A stretch of 64,000 bases of DNA. It comes from Aquimarina sp. BL5 (lineage in GTDB: Bacteria > Bacteroidota > Bacteroidia > Flavobacteriales > Flavobacteriaceae). Positions 24,985 to 33,681 of this stretch are shown in pieces (within the stretch, counting starts at the first letter, position 1; each line of letters opens with the position of its first letter). Made by a program: the position numbers and the translations under genes. The notes under the pieces are model-generated. The model saw only the letters and a program-made list of their open reading frames with translations, ran no database searches and was not told the origin of the DNA. Location of the stretch: positions 5,306,501 through 5,370,500 of the forward strand of contig NZ_CP031963.1 of assembly GCF_003443675.1 (NCBI RefSeq), read 5' to 3'.

Positions 24985-26313
24985 CTATTCAAAATAATCC
25001 ATAGGATTTAATCTTTTTCCATTATGTTTTACTTCATAATGAAGATGAGGTCCAGTAGAAAGTCCAGTATTTCCGCTAAAACCTATAACCTGACCTTTTT
25101 GGACTTGTTGATCTTTCTTTATATTGAAATTTTCCAGATGCGCATACCAAGTTTCGTAACCATCGGCGTGAGAAATGACGATTAGGTTTCCCCAATCACC
25201 TTGGCTTTCAGCAAGCGTAATAGTCCCATTTGCAGTGGCAATAATTGGAGTCCCTATTTTTGCTCTAATATCGATACCACCGTGGAATTCTTTCTTTTTT
25301 CGTACCGGATGGTTAAAGTTTTTACCATAAGCAGCTGTGATATCATCTTTTGATCCATTTTGGATTGGGAAAACAGAAGGAGGGGTTTCTATGATTATTT
25401 CTTCTGTCAATACTTGTTCTAGAATATGATTATTAGATGTAGGTTTTACAAATGCCATAAAAAGTATTGCCAGAACGGGAATGAGCAAAATGTATCGGAT
25501 AAGATTTTTTTGATTAGAATTTGTTTTTGTGATCATGTCTATTCGTTTTTTGATTAATGAATGATTGAAGTAACTATGTAATTGTATGTTTTGTTTTGCT
25601 CCTAGATTTTTTGCCAGGAGTTCTAAATAATTTGATTTTTTGAATTGACTGTTAATTACATATTGATCTGCTTGATACTCGTGAATTGACTTGATAGATT
25701 TTCTGAATAAATATGAAAATGGATTAAACCAGAATACAACCAGGTATATTTCTATTATTATTAGATCGATGGTATGACCAAGTTTTATATGTACTTTCTC
25801 ATGCTCTAAGATCGATGGATGGATTTCATTGATTTTATCTTTTGGAATGAAAATCCAACGAAAACAAGAGAATATACTCTGTATGTCCGCAGCAATAAAG
25901 CAAACTCCATCTTTAATGAAGGTTTCGGATTTTTTCTTTAGCTTGTATAGTTGTGTAATGGATAATAGTAGTTTTAGTAGACAGACAAACATACCGATAC
26001 TATAAACAAACGATAGTAAACGAATTGGATTCCAATCTTTTTCGGAAGGTTCAGAAGGTTCCAAAGAGACTTCTTGAGTTGGATTCTTTATGAGTAAAAT
26101 ATCATCAAAATCTGGTATGATAAGAGCTTGATTTGCAATTTGAATTTCTATCTGATTTAAGAAAGGAAGGCATAGTGATATTGGCAATAGAAGCAATAAT
26201 AATGTTCTATTGATTTTGTGAAAAGTTAATTTTCTAAAGAAAACATAATACAAACTGTATAAAACAGCTAAACAGATACTTGCCTGTACAAGGTGTATGA
26301 AAAAATTATTCAT
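24985..26313 (-). CDS. BlaR1-type M56 metalloprotease fused to M23 peptidase domain
   Basis: A 442-residue membrane protein with two peptidase modules. The N-terminal part has several membrane segments, the cytoplasmic HEKVH zinc motif (171-175) and HEYQAD (211-216), the M56 signature of BlaR1/MecR1. After the last membrane helix (about 274-290) comes an external M23 LytM domain with HGGID (H344, D348), YAHL (H392) and HLHYEV (H423, H425), all zinc and catalytic residues. M56 sensors normally carry a penicillin-binding domain outside; here it is replaced by an apparently active cell-wall peptidase. It overlaps the BlaI-type repressor gene by 8 nt. I infer that wall state is sensed and the M56 part then destroys the repressor. 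Confidence 0.9.
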   Translation of the reverse strand: MNNFFIHLVQASICLAVLYSLYYVFFRKLTFHKINRTLLLLLLPISLCLPFLNQIEIQIANQALIIPDFDDILLIKNPTQEVSLEPSEPSEKDWNPIRLLSFVYSIGMFVCLLKLLLSITQLYKLKKKSETFIKDGVCFIAADIQSIFSCFRWIFIPKDKINEIHPSILEHEKVHIKLGHTIDLIIIEIYLVVFWFNPFSYLFRKSIKSIHEYQADQYVINSQFKKSNYLELLAKNLGAKQNIQLHSYFNHSLIKKRIDMITKTNSNQKNLIRYILLIPVLAILFMAFVKPTSNNHILEQVLTEEIIIETPPSVFPIQNGSKDDITAAYGKNFNHPVRKKKEFHGGIDIRAKIGTPIIATANGTITLAESQGDWGNLIVISHADGYETWYAHLENFNIKKDQQVQKGQVIGFSGNTGLSTGPHLHYEVKHNGKRLNPMDYFE

Positions 26314-26689
26314 CTTCTTTTTTTAGTTTATCTATTTTTTCTTGAATAAGCAGTTTCATTTTTTCTAATTCACTCACATTTAAATCTTCATCATTTGTGA
26401 AAAACATGGCAAACTTACTTATGGATCCACTAAAGAAGTTTTTGACAACTCCTTTAAAATGGTTTTTGAAATAGATTTCCTTGGATATAAGTGGATAATA
26501 CTCTTTTATTCTTCCATAAGTAGTAAAGCTTATAAACTTTTTGGTGACCAAAGTTCTAATTACAGTTGATATAGTGGTGTAGGCAGGTCGTGGTTCAGGA
26601 AATTGTTCTACAATATTTTTTAGAAATGCTTTTTCAAGCTTCCACAAGTATCTCATAATCTGCTCTTCTGCCTTTGTTAAATCTTTCAT
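26306..26689 (-). CDS. BlaI/MecI/CopY-family repressor
   Basis: A 127-residue winged-helix repressor. The N-terminus LTKAEEQIMRYLWKLEKAFLKNIVEQFPEPRPAYTTISTVIRTLVTKKF is the classic BlaI DNA-binding domain, and the C-terminal part provides the dimer helices. The family is cleaved after a signal from an M56 partner, here the next gene, which it overlaps by 8 nt. The start is fixed by the usual MKxLTKAEEQ beginning. Three tandem operator-like repeats lie 8-69 nt upstream of its ATG. The target genes outside the pair are unknown. Confidence 0.93.
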   Translation of the reverse strand: MKDLTKAEEQIMRYLWKLEKAFLKNIVEQFPEPRPAYTTISTVIRTLVTKKFISFTTYGRIKEYYPLISKEIYFKNHFKGVVKNFFSGSISKFAMFFTNDEDLNVSELEKMKLLIQEKIDKLKKEDE

Positions 26690-26696
26690 ATGGCAA

Positions 26697-26758
26697 ATAT
26701 AACTATATTTTTAGTAATATAACTATAAAAATAGTAATATAACTATTCTTGTAGTAAT
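26697..26758. promoter_or_regulatory. Three tandem operator repeats upstream of the BlaI-type gene
   Basis: Three copies of the 22-bp form ATATAACTATnnnnnTAGTAAT start at 26697, 26717 and 26737, a period of exactly 20 bp. Each contains the dyad ACTA-n6-TAGT. Only the central spacer differs between copies. BlaI-family repressors bind short dyads of this kind and autoregulate. On the minus strand TATATTTG (26700-26693) fits the -7 consensus and overlaps copy 1, close to the start codon, so transcription could begin at or near the ATG. Confidence 0.7.
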
Positions 26759-27138
26759 TAATGTGCTGTAGATAGCCTAACTATTAGCTTTTTAATATGA
26801 TTAAGAAGGTTTATGTGTAGGTTGTTGATGTAAGAAGTGTTCTATCTGTAATCATTCCTTCTACCGATAATGATGAAGATTAGTTTTTGTAAGCTTTCCC
26901 GAATCTAATACGATAAAGGGTTTTATGTTACAATGTTTTTTTAACAACAACTTAACTCGTTCTTAAGGAGTTGTATTCGAACAAAAGAGAAAGTAACTTG
27001 GAATACATTTTACAAAGTTTAGACTATCCGGAATTATCTTTTAACATAAAAATCTAGAAATGTTAGATATACTTGTTGTTTTTCAACGTGTTTTGGTTGG
27101 GTTAAGTTTTAAATAAATATCAAAACTAATTATTGTAA
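26759..27138. other. Intergenic region, no clear feature
   Basis: 380 nt of AT-rich DNA between the operator array and a possible small gene. I see no RNA gene, long repeat or strong terminator in it. Confidence 0.5.
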
Positions 27139-27348
27139 ATGACAGACATTAAATATATTATTGAGTTCCTTCAAGAATTATCAGCTATTATTAATGATTT
27201 TGTAATTAATTTTAAAGAATTATATGTCCATACAGAATTAGTTAATAGAAAACATTCTAAAAAAATACGTCTTACTTTTGTAACTGATCAAGAAATGAAA
27301 GAGTACTTTGTTTATAAACTTAATCGTAGGATAAAACAATGTAAATGA
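27139..27348 (+). CDS. Possible small hypothetical protein
   Basis: A 69-residue open frame with an ATG start in otherwise empty DNA. The N-terminal half is amphipathic and helix-like (IIEFLQELSAIINDFVINFKELY) and the C-terminal half is basic (NRRIKQCK). No family is recognised. The codon use is ordinary for this AT-rich genome. It may be a chance frame; only conservation in related genomes would support it. Confidence 0.3.
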   Translation: MTDIKYIIEFLQELSAIINDFVINFKELYVHTELVNRKHSKKIRLTFVTDQEMKEYFVYKLNRRIKQCK

Positions 27349-27584
27349 TTACAGAACTCTAAATTGATTATGTTGTTAATTATCTTTTTTATTCTTCATA
27401 ATCAACCCTTGATGTAAAAGTTTTTTTAATATTGATTCGAAGGAATTCGAACGCTATTTAAAATATGATGTCAAGTCATAGTTAATTGATAAAATAGAAG
27501 GAAAGATAGTGTAAGGTGTTCTTGAAGGAGCAAGAAGAATTCTATAACTTAATCCTAAAATTGAACGATATACAATTTTTTCAA

Positions 27585-27989
27585 TTAATTAGGTTCAACT
27601 TCTTTTTCTAATATATCTTTTAATTTATCCATGGTAATGGGTTTTACAATATAATTACTTACTGCTTCATATGATTTTGCTTTCAAAATATCTTTTGGAT
27701 CAACAGATGAAGAAACGATATATATATGAACTTTTTTGGAGACTGGGATATTAATAAATTCATCTAAAAATTGCCATCCATCCAAGATGGGCATATTAAG
27801 GTCTAATAGAATAATATCAGGTAATTTTTCATTTGCAGATATAATAGATTTTAAAGAATCTAATGCTTCCTGACCATCGTTGTAAATTAGGAAACTTTTG
27901 CAAAAATCAACTAATTCCATCGCTCTTTTTATGCCATAGATAAATATTTGATCATCATCAATAATGCAAGCTAAATCAATGTTTTTCAT
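27585..27989 (-). CDS. Single-domain response regulator
   Basis: A 134-residue CheY-like receiver with no output domain. The acidic pocket is CIIDDDQIF near residues 9-15, the phospho-accepting Asp is in ILLDLNMPILDGW near 61, the switch residue is in YIVSSSVDPKD near 94, and the conserved Lys is in YIVKPIT near 118. The expanded loop and DLNMPILDGWQFL match Rcp1-type regulators that partner PAS/phytochrome-like kinases. It overlaps the kinase gene by 14 nt, so the two are a cognate pair. With no output domain it must act through protein contacts or a phosphorelay. Confidence 0.93.
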   Translation of the reverse strand: MKNIDLACIIDDDQIFIYGIKRAMELVDFCKSFLIYNDGQEALDSLKSIISANEKLPDIILLDLNMPILDGWQFLDEFINIPVSKKVHIYIVSSSVDPKDILKAKSYEAVSNYIVKPITMDKLKDILEKEVEPN

Positions 27990-30702
27990 ACTTCATATAC
28001 ACTTTAAAAATTGTACCTTTATTAACTTCACTTTCTACTTCAATCTTACCTCCTAAAGCTTCAACTTGGTTCTTAGTAATGAACAAACCGATACCTCTAG
28101 AATCCTTATTTCTATGAAATGTTTTATACATTCCAAAAAGTTTTTCTCTATGTTTCTTGAGATCAATTCCTAAACCATTATCTTCAAAAGATATTATAAC
28201 AAATTTTTTGTTCAAACTAGTGCTTACATTGATATAGCTCTCTCTACTTTCACAACAATATTTTATACCATTTGTTAGGAAATTAAGTATAATACTGTCT
28301 AAATAAGCATCAATTCCTAAAATCATAATATCCTTATCCACTTTGTTATTGATAGCAACTCCAGAGTCCTTTGCTTTTATCCAAATTCCGTTGATAATTT
28401 TATTTATCCGCTTATGTAAATTAATTGATTTTAGATCAAGCTTATTTTTGCTATTAAGTATAACAACTTGATTAAGGTGATTTATCGTGTCGGTTAAATT
28501 ATTGGACGCGGATCGTAAAAGACTAATTATTTCATGTTTAGATTCGATAGGTTTTTCATTACAATATATATCCAATAACATCCCAAAATTACCTGAATGA
28601 GATTTTAGATTATGAGATACAATATGAGCAAAATTTTGAAGTCTTCTATTTTGATTATTAGCAACATCAAGTAGATTTTTTATCTCTTTCTCAATTTTTT
28701 TAATATTACTAATATCTGCTGCGACAGATAAATATCCAATAATCTTTTCGTTTTCTTTTATAGCTGTTGTTGTAACTTGTACGGGAAATTCTATTCCGCT
28801 CTTCTTTACATAAGTCCATTCTCTAGTTTCATAGTTTTGAATGTTTGGCAAAAAAGTAAAAACTCCAAAATCGACAACATTTTTGTTAAAGTCTGCAGCT
28901 AATTCTTTACTGCGATTTAAGATCTCTTTTTCATTATGAAGAATTAGAATGTTTTCTTTCCCTATAATGTTAACTCTATTGTAGCCAAGAAGGTTTTCCG
29001 CTCCTTTATTAAAAGTTCTAATGATGCCATCAACATCAGTCCCAATAATACTTACTTGAGAACTAGCTTCTAGAATTCCTTCTAATTGAGTTAATGTGTT
29101 TTTTAATTTTTCTCTAGCATAAACACGTGGAGTAATATCCGAGATCTGAGCAATAAAATGAAGAGGTTTATTGTTCTCATCTTTCATAATTGAAACAGAT
29201 AAGATTACATAAACATCTTTTCCACTTTTATGGATGTATCTTTTTTCAATATGACAAAATGATATTTCGTTGGAAATCATTTTTTGAATAAAATCAAGAT
29301 CCTTTCTTAAGTCGTCCTTGTGGGTAATCTCTTGAAAGCTTAGTGATTTTAATTCTTTTTGTGTATATCCTAACATAGTAGATAGGCTATTATTCACTTC
29401 TAACCACGTTCCATCTAATCCGACGACAGCCATTCCTATTGCTGCATTTTCAAAATTTTCTCTAAATTTTTTTTCACTTAGTTTTAGTTGATTTTCTATC
29501 TTTTTGGCTTTAGTAATATCTTCTGTGAGCATAATAATCCCACCAACTTTATTATTACTTTTATACCAGGGGTGTAATTTCCAAGATAACCATTGGATGG
29601 TTCCATCTGTTCGTTCAAAATGATCTTCATCAGACTCTAAAATTTTACCGTTAATACAATCTTTATGATCTTTTTTCCAACGTTCTCCAATTTCTGGAAA
29701 AATATCATAATGAGATTTACCTATAATATTTTCATCTTTGATATTATAATCTTTTAGCCACTTTTTAGAGTGAGCTATGTAGCACATTTTAGTATCAAAC
29801 ATTGCTATTGCTCCTGGTGCTTGCTCTATAAATACTTTGTGTTTTTCTAAATCATTCTTCTGTTTTGTGATTTCTTGTTGGGTCCCTATTACCCATTCAG
29901 GTTCGCCTTTAGCATTTACACTCACTATCTTACCCTTGTTCAAAACCCATATCCAAGATCCGTTATTGTGTCTCATCCGAACTTCGCATTCATAAGAAGA
30001 GGTTTCTCCTTTAAAATGTTTTTGAAATAATTGATTGGATTTTTCCAAATCTTCAGGATGCATTGACCGAACCCATGTTTTGATAGAAACCGGTTCTAGT
30101 TCCAATAAAGTATACCCAAGTGTTTGCGCCCATCTTTCATTAAAAACAGTTTGACCTGTTTGTGCATTCCATTCCCAAATTCCTAAATTAGTACCATCAA
30201 TAACGTGTTGATATTTTTCTATCTGTTTTCTGAGCTGTAATTCTGTCTTCTTAATTTTGGTAACATCAATATGTGCGCCGATCATTCGAAAAGGTTTGTT
30301 ATCTGAGTCTCTAATAACAATTCCTTTACAATGAATCCAAATAGTATGCCCTAATCTATGCTGATATCTAACTACTTGGTCATATGGGTGGTTTGGGTTT
30401 TTACAGTGTTTTTTAAAGTTTTTTAGTGCTGATTCAAGATCACACTGATTTATAATATTTTGCCAAGCAGAAGCCTTGTGTGGCATTTCTTCAGGGTCAT
30501 AGCCTAGTGTCGTCCAAAATTTTGGGTTCATCCATTCATTTTCTGGGTTTTTTAAATCCCAAAACCATAATCCATCTAAAGCAAATTGTTGTATAAAATT
30601 AAAGATTGACTCGTCTTCTTTTATTAACGAATATAATTCCCTCTTCAAATAGTTTTCTTTGGGTGCCACAGACAAAACTGAGGCAGAAGTTGATTTGTAC
30701 AT
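27976..30702 (-). CDS. Cytoplasmic five-PAS sensor histidine kinase
   Basis: A 908-residue kinase without a signal peptide or membrane segment. Five PAS/PAC units follow one another (about 35-155, 160-280, 290-400, 405-525 and 540-670); several end in the typical D-I-T/S-K-x-K PAC linker. The HisKA box is QNFAHIVSHNLKSHSGNF. The ATPase part has NFLTNGIKYC (N box), SFEDNGLGID (G1) and SRGIGLFITKNQVEALGGKI (G2). All kinase motifs are intact. The output goes to the overlapping receiver. Several PAS units are of the type that binds small ligands or chromophores, but no Cys or His of a known light or haem sensor stands out. Confidence 0.92.
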   Translation of the reverse strand: MYKSTSASVLSVAPKENYLKRELYSLIKEDESIFNFIQQFALDGLWFWDLKNPENEWMNPKFWTTLGYDPEEMPHKASAWQNIINQCDLESALKNFKKHCKNPNHPYDQVVRYQHRLGHTIWIHCKGIVIRDSDNKPFRMIGAHIDVTKIKKTELQLRKQIEKYQHVIDGTNLGIWEWNAQTGQTVFNERWAQTLGYTLLELEPVSIKTWVRSMHPEDLEKSNQLFQKHFKGETSSYECEVRMRHNNGSWIWVLNKGKIVSVNAKGEPEWVIGTQQEITKQKNDLEKHKVFIEQAPGAIAMFDTKMCYIAHSKKWLKDYNIKDENIIGKSHYDIFPEIGERWKKDHKDCINGKILESDEDHFERTDGTIQWLSWKLHPWYKSNNKVGGIIMLTEDITKAKKIENQLKLSEKKFRENFENAAIGMAVVGLDGTWLEVNNSLSTMLGYTQKELKSLSFQEITHKDDLRKDLDFIQKMISNEISFCHIEKRYIHKSGKDVYVILSVSIMKDENNKPLHFIAQISDITPRVYAREKLKNTLTQLEGILEASSQVSIIGTDVDGIIRTFNKGAENLLGYNRVNIIGKENILILHNEKEILNRSKELAADFNKNVVDFGVFTFLPNIQNYETREWTYVKKSGIEFPVQVTTTAIKENEKIIGYLSVAADISNIKKIEKEIKNLLDVANNQNRRLQNFAHIVSHNLKSHSGNFGMLLDIYCNEKPIESKHEIISLLRSASNNLTDTINHLNQVVILNSKNKLDLKSINLHKRINKIINGIWIKAKDSGVAINNKVDKDIMILGIDAYLDSIILNFLTNGIKYCCESRESYINVSTSLNKKFVIISFEDNGLGIDLKKHREKLFGMYKTFHRNKDSRGIGLFITKNQVEALGGKIEVESEVNKGTIFKVYMKYEKH

Positions 30703-31066
30703 ATCTTAAATTCACGAGAGGGGTAGGTTTAGTATTCTAAAGTTAACTTTATTTTGGGAATTAATACTATGTAGTTTACATAGTATTTTTGTGGTTTTAA
30801 AGTATTTTTACTTGTTTTTAGTTCTTTTGTTACTATCGCAATCTATTAACTCTAATTTTAGTTTATTTAGAAAAACAGTTTAGGCAATTCAAGTTATAGT
30901 TATCTTATTTTAGAAGTAATAAAAAGGAAAACAATTTTAAAAAATATCAATACATAGAGTTTTGATTAATTGTTATCTTTAAGTTGGATAAAATATAATT
31001 GACTATCAGTGAAGCTATCCACTAAATTTTAAAAGACAATAAATAAAGAGTATAAGAAATTAAAAA
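30703..31066. other. Intergenic region upstream of the PAS kinase
   Basis: 364 nt of very AT-rich DNA between the kinase start and the tRNA cluster. No coding frame or clear hairpin is visible; it should hold the kinase promoter on the minus strand. Confidence 0.5.
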
Positions 31067-31067
31067 G

Positions 31068-31151
31068 TACCCGGAATGGGAGTCGAACCCACACGCCCTA
31101 ACGGACACATGGCCCTCAACCATGCCTGTCTACCAATTCCAGCATCCGGGT
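31068..31151 (-). tRNA. tRNA-Leu (GAG)
   Basis: An 84-nt cloverleaf on the minus strand with acceptor ACCCGGA pairing TCCGGGT, a T-arm with GGTTCGACTCC and a long variable arm as in Leu tRNAs. The anticodon loop is TTGAGGG within stem CATGG/CCATG, so the anticodon is GAG, reading CUC/CUU. The 3' CCA is not encoded. Confidence 0.92.
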
Positions 31152-31226
31152 AAATAAATGAAGATGCCTATTTTACAATATACTGTAAAACTAAAAAAGT
31201 ACCGTAAGAAATACGATACTTTTTAG

Positions 31227-31299
31227 TGACCAGTCTGGGGCTCGAACCCAGGACCCTCTCCTTAAAAGGGAGATGCTCTACCAACTGAGCTAACTGGTC
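31227..31299 (-). tRNA. tRNA-Lys (TTT), copy 1
   Basis: A 73-nt tRNA with acceptor GACCAGT/ACTGGTC, D-arm GCTCAGTTGGTAGAGC and T-arm GGTTCGAGCCC. The anticodon loop is CTTTTAA, anticodon TTT (Lys). No encoded CCA. Identical to the next copy. Confidence 0.95.
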
Positions 31300-31380
31300 A
31301 TGATACATTAATAGTCAAATATTTTTTAAAGAACTTTCGAATAAATAATCCTAAGATTATAATAATTATTCACTTGTTTG

Positions 31381-31453
31381 TGACCAGTCTGGGGCTCGAA
31401 CCCAGGACCCTCTCCTTAAAAGGGAGATGCTCTACCAACTGAGCTAACTGGTC
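31381..31453 (-). tRNA. tRNA-Lys (TTT), copy 2
   Basis: The same 73-nt sequence as the copy at 31227-31299, 81 nt away, on the same strand. The spacer between the copies is not duplicated, so this is an old tandem duplication of the tRNA only. It is probably cotranscribed with the other two tRNAs. Confidence 0.95.
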
Positions 31454-31586
31454 ATTCAATTTTTTTCCTTGAATGCGGGTGCAAATATACTATCATTAAT
31501 TTATTTTTCAAGAAGAATTTAATATAAATTTGCTTTTTATTTTAAATGCCCTTTTTTTTCGGCATAAATAACCTAAAATTTAGTTT

Positions 31587-32108
31587 ATGAATATTATTTT
31601 ATTGGGATATATGGGATGTGGTAAATCTTCGATTGGCAAGGATTTAGCTTCTAAGTTAGAAATGAAATGTCTGGATCTGGATGATTATATAGAAACTCAA
31701 GAAAAGAAATCAATAAATCAAATTTTTGAAGATAAAGGAGAAATATATTTCAGAAAAAAAGAAAATTTATATCTAAAAGAGGCACTAGAAACACAAAATA
31801 ACACTATAATCTCTCTAGGTGGAGGGACTCCTTGTTTTGTAGGAAATCTGGAGATCATAAAAAATAATGAAAATGCTAAAAGCGTTTATTTAAAAACGTC
31901 ATTACAGGAATTAGTGAATAGGTTATTTTTAGAAAAAGGAAAACGACCCTTAATAGCCCACGTTTCATCTAAAGATGATCTAAAGGATTTTATTCGGAAA
32001 CACCTTTTTGAACGTTCATTTTATTATAATCAGGCAGAGTATGTAATTTCTACAGATGATAAAGCTGTTGAAGAAATAGCAACCGAGATAAAGAATACCT
32101 TATTCTAG
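31587..32108 (+). CDS. aroK: Shikimate kinase
   Basis: A 173-residue P-loop kinase that phosphorylates the 3-hydroxyl of shikimate in chorismate synthesis. It shows the Walker A loop LLGYMGCGKSSIGKDLA at about 4-20 and the shikimate-binding DLDDYIE at about 31-37. The FRKKE segment near 56 has the substrate Arg, and ISLGGGTPC near 76 is the Gly-rich Walker B region. The lid Arg lies in KGKRPLI near 116. The length is standard. Its 3' end overlaps the converging phosphoribosyltransferase gene by 9 nt. Confidence 0.95.
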   Translation: MNIILLGYMGCGKSSIGKDLASKLEMKCLDLDDYIETQEKKSINQIFEDKGEIYFRKKENLYLKEALETQNNTIISLGGGTPCFVGNLEIIKNNENAKSVYLKTSLQELVNRLFLEKGKRPLIAHVSSKDDLKDFIRKHLFERSFYYNQAEYVISTDDKAVEEIATEIKNTLF

Positions 32109-32600
32109 TACTGCAAGATCATTTTTACCGAAAGTTACATTTACATGCTCATGTAAAGAAGTAGATAATGAAATACCTTTAAAATCAGCCTTAATAGGAT
32201 ACTTTTTATGATTTCTATTCACGAGGACCGCTGTTTTAAATCTTGTTAGTGGAACATCTAAAAAATGTTTTACTCCATAAGCTAAAGCAGTTCCCGAATT
32301 AAGAACATCATCCGCTAGGATAAGAGACTTATTTTCATACACTGATGAGGTGATCGAAGTTTGAACAGTGTTTTGAGGAGCGGATTTATCCATAGTTACC
32401 TTACAAAGCGTTACACTAATACTCGAAATGTCTTCTAAAATCTCTTTTAGTCTTTGAGCAAAAATGTATCCGTTTTCTGCAATACCGGCAATAACGATCT
32501 CTTTTTCGTTTACATTAGTTTCATAAATTTGATAAGCTATTCTCTTAATCTTATGCTGAATTTGTTCATGAGTAAGAATGATATTATCTTTAGCTTGCAT
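32100..32600 (-). CDS. Phosphoribosyltransferase family protein (PyrR-like)
   Basis: A 166-residue type I PRTase. The PRPP loop is SLILADDVLNSGTALAYG near 96-113, the second phosphate contact lies in IAGIAENGYIFAQRL near 38-52, and FKTAVLVNRNHKKYPIKADF near 128-147 resembles the PyrR/uracil PRTase C-terminal segment. It lacks a recognisable uracil-specific hood, so the base or role (transferase versus regulator of pyrimidine genes) is open. It converges on aroK with a 9-nt overlap and lies 22 nt downstream of the methyltransferase gene, in an apparent three-gene minus-strand operon. Confidence 0.87.
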   Translation of the reverse strand: MQAKDNIILTHEQIQHKIKRIAYQIYETNVNEKEIVIAGIAENGYIFAQRLKEILEDISSISVTLCKVTMDKSAPQNTVQTSITSSVYENKSLILADDVLNSGTALAYGVKHFLDVPLTRFKTAVLVNRNHKKYPIKADFKGISLSTSLHEHVNVTFGKNDLAVLE

Positions 32601-32622
32601 ATGTAAACAGTGTTAATTTTTT

Positions 32623-33204
32623 TTAATTATTCTCAAAGATAAAAAAGAGTTCGTTATCCATACGCGGAGGAATGGAATTATAACATTTTTCTAATTTTTT
32701 AATTTTGAAAGACGAAGAGAATAGCGCTAAATATTCCTTTTTATTTCCGCCAAATGGAGGGCCAGTTTTTTCGAAATCATTCTCAAAAAATAAACCAACT
32801 AGTTTTCCGTTAGGTTTTAGTAGTGATTTCATTTTAGAAACATACGCTTTTCTTTGATCAGGTAATAAGGCACAGAAAAATGTTTGTTCTATAATGATAT
32901 CAAATTGGTCTTGTACGCTAAAGAAATCTTCATACAGTATTTGAGATTTTGGAAAATTAGGTTGCTTTTCTTCAAATTTGTTAAGTGTCTCTTTTACAAA
33001 ATCTAGAATGTATAGGTTTTTAAATCCCATTTCAAATAAAAGTATTGCTTCGTAAGCATTTCCACATCCCGGAATTAATATTTTAAGGTCTTTGTTATCT
33101 AATTGATTAAAATATGATATAATCGGAGGGGATGCATATCCAATATCCCAACCTGTTTGATGTAGTTTGTATTTATTACTCCAGAAATGCGCATCTAATT
33201 TCAT
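32623..33204 (-). CDS. TPMT-family SAM-dependent methyltransferase
   Basis: A 193-residue methyltransferase. The N-terminus HFWSNKYKLHQTGWDIGYASPPI is the TPMT-family entry, ILIPGCGNAYEAILLFEMGF is the SAM-binding motif I, YILDF is motif II and FDIIIEQTFFCALLPDQR corresponds to the TPMT core. In bacteria such proteins act on thiols, halides or selenium and tellurium compounds; here the substrate is unknown. The gene overlaps the S4-domain gene by 4 nt and precedes the PRTase gene. Length is slightly short of E. coli-type TPMT but complete. Confidence 0.9.
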   Translation of the reverse strand: MKLDAHFWSNKYKLHQTGWDIGYASPPIISYFNQLDNKDLKILIPGCGNAYEAILLFEMGFKNLYILDFVKETLNKFEEKQPNFPKSQILYEDFFSVQDQFDIIIEQTFFCALLPDQRKAYVSKMKSLLKPNGKLVGLFFENDFEKTGPPFGGNKKEYLALFSSSFKIKKLEKCYNSIPPRMDNELFFIFENN

Positions 33205-33590
33205 TCTTCACTATCCTTATCAGTAGGTTCTTCAAACCAATCATCGATATCCCTTCTGTCTTTTTTAGTTGGTCTACCAGTGCCTCTTTTTCTGTAATAG
33301 TCTTTGGAGTAGTTTAAAAGATCTAATTTTTGCAACGCTTCCTCAGGAGTAACGTCTTTACGATATATATCGACTAGTTTAGCACCTAGTCGACTTTTTG
33401 GTGTGTCCAAAACAACAAGTTCATAGTTAACTTGGTTTTTACGGACGGTAATTTTGTCGGTAGCATATACTTCTCTAGAAGGTTTTACAATGGCTTCGTT
33501 TACACGAACTTTACCTTCCTTACAAGCTTTTGTAGCAATACTACGTGTCTTGAAATATCTGATACACCATAAATATTTATCAACTCGCAT
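33201..33590 (-). CDS. S4-domain RNA-binding protein (HslR/Hsp15-like)
   Basis: A 129-residue protein whose N-terminal 60 residues form an S4 RNA-binding domain (MRVDKYLWCIRYFKTRSIATKACKEGKVRVNEAIVKPSREV). The basic tail (YYRKRGTGRPTKKDRRDIDDWF) is typical of the Hsp15 group, which binds stalled 50S subunits carrying nascent tRNA. It is the first gene of the minus-strand set that includes the methyltransferase and PRTase. Confidence 0.92.
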   Translation of the reverse strand: MRVDKYLWCIRYFKTRSIATKACKEGKVRVNEAIVKPSREVYATDKITVRKNQVNYELVVLDTPKSRLGAKLVDIYRKDVTPEEALQKLDLLNYSKDYYRKRGTGRPTKKDRRDIDDWFEEPTDKDSEE

Positions 33591-33681
33591 AAAAAATGAT
33601 TAAAAAATGCGTTTTATCTCTAATAATAGTTCAGCAAAAGTACAAGAAAATTGTATCTTGCGCCTTCAAAAAAGCAATCAG

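Noticed and set aside
31068..31453. tRNA cluster as an integration site
   Set aside because: No integrase gene, no partial tRNA duplicate at a distance and no change in gene character on either side.
33607..33681. Upstream start of the FKBP-like lipoprotein
   Set aside because: The extra 25 residues have no signal character, and the ATG at 33682 gives a standard lipoprotein signal.
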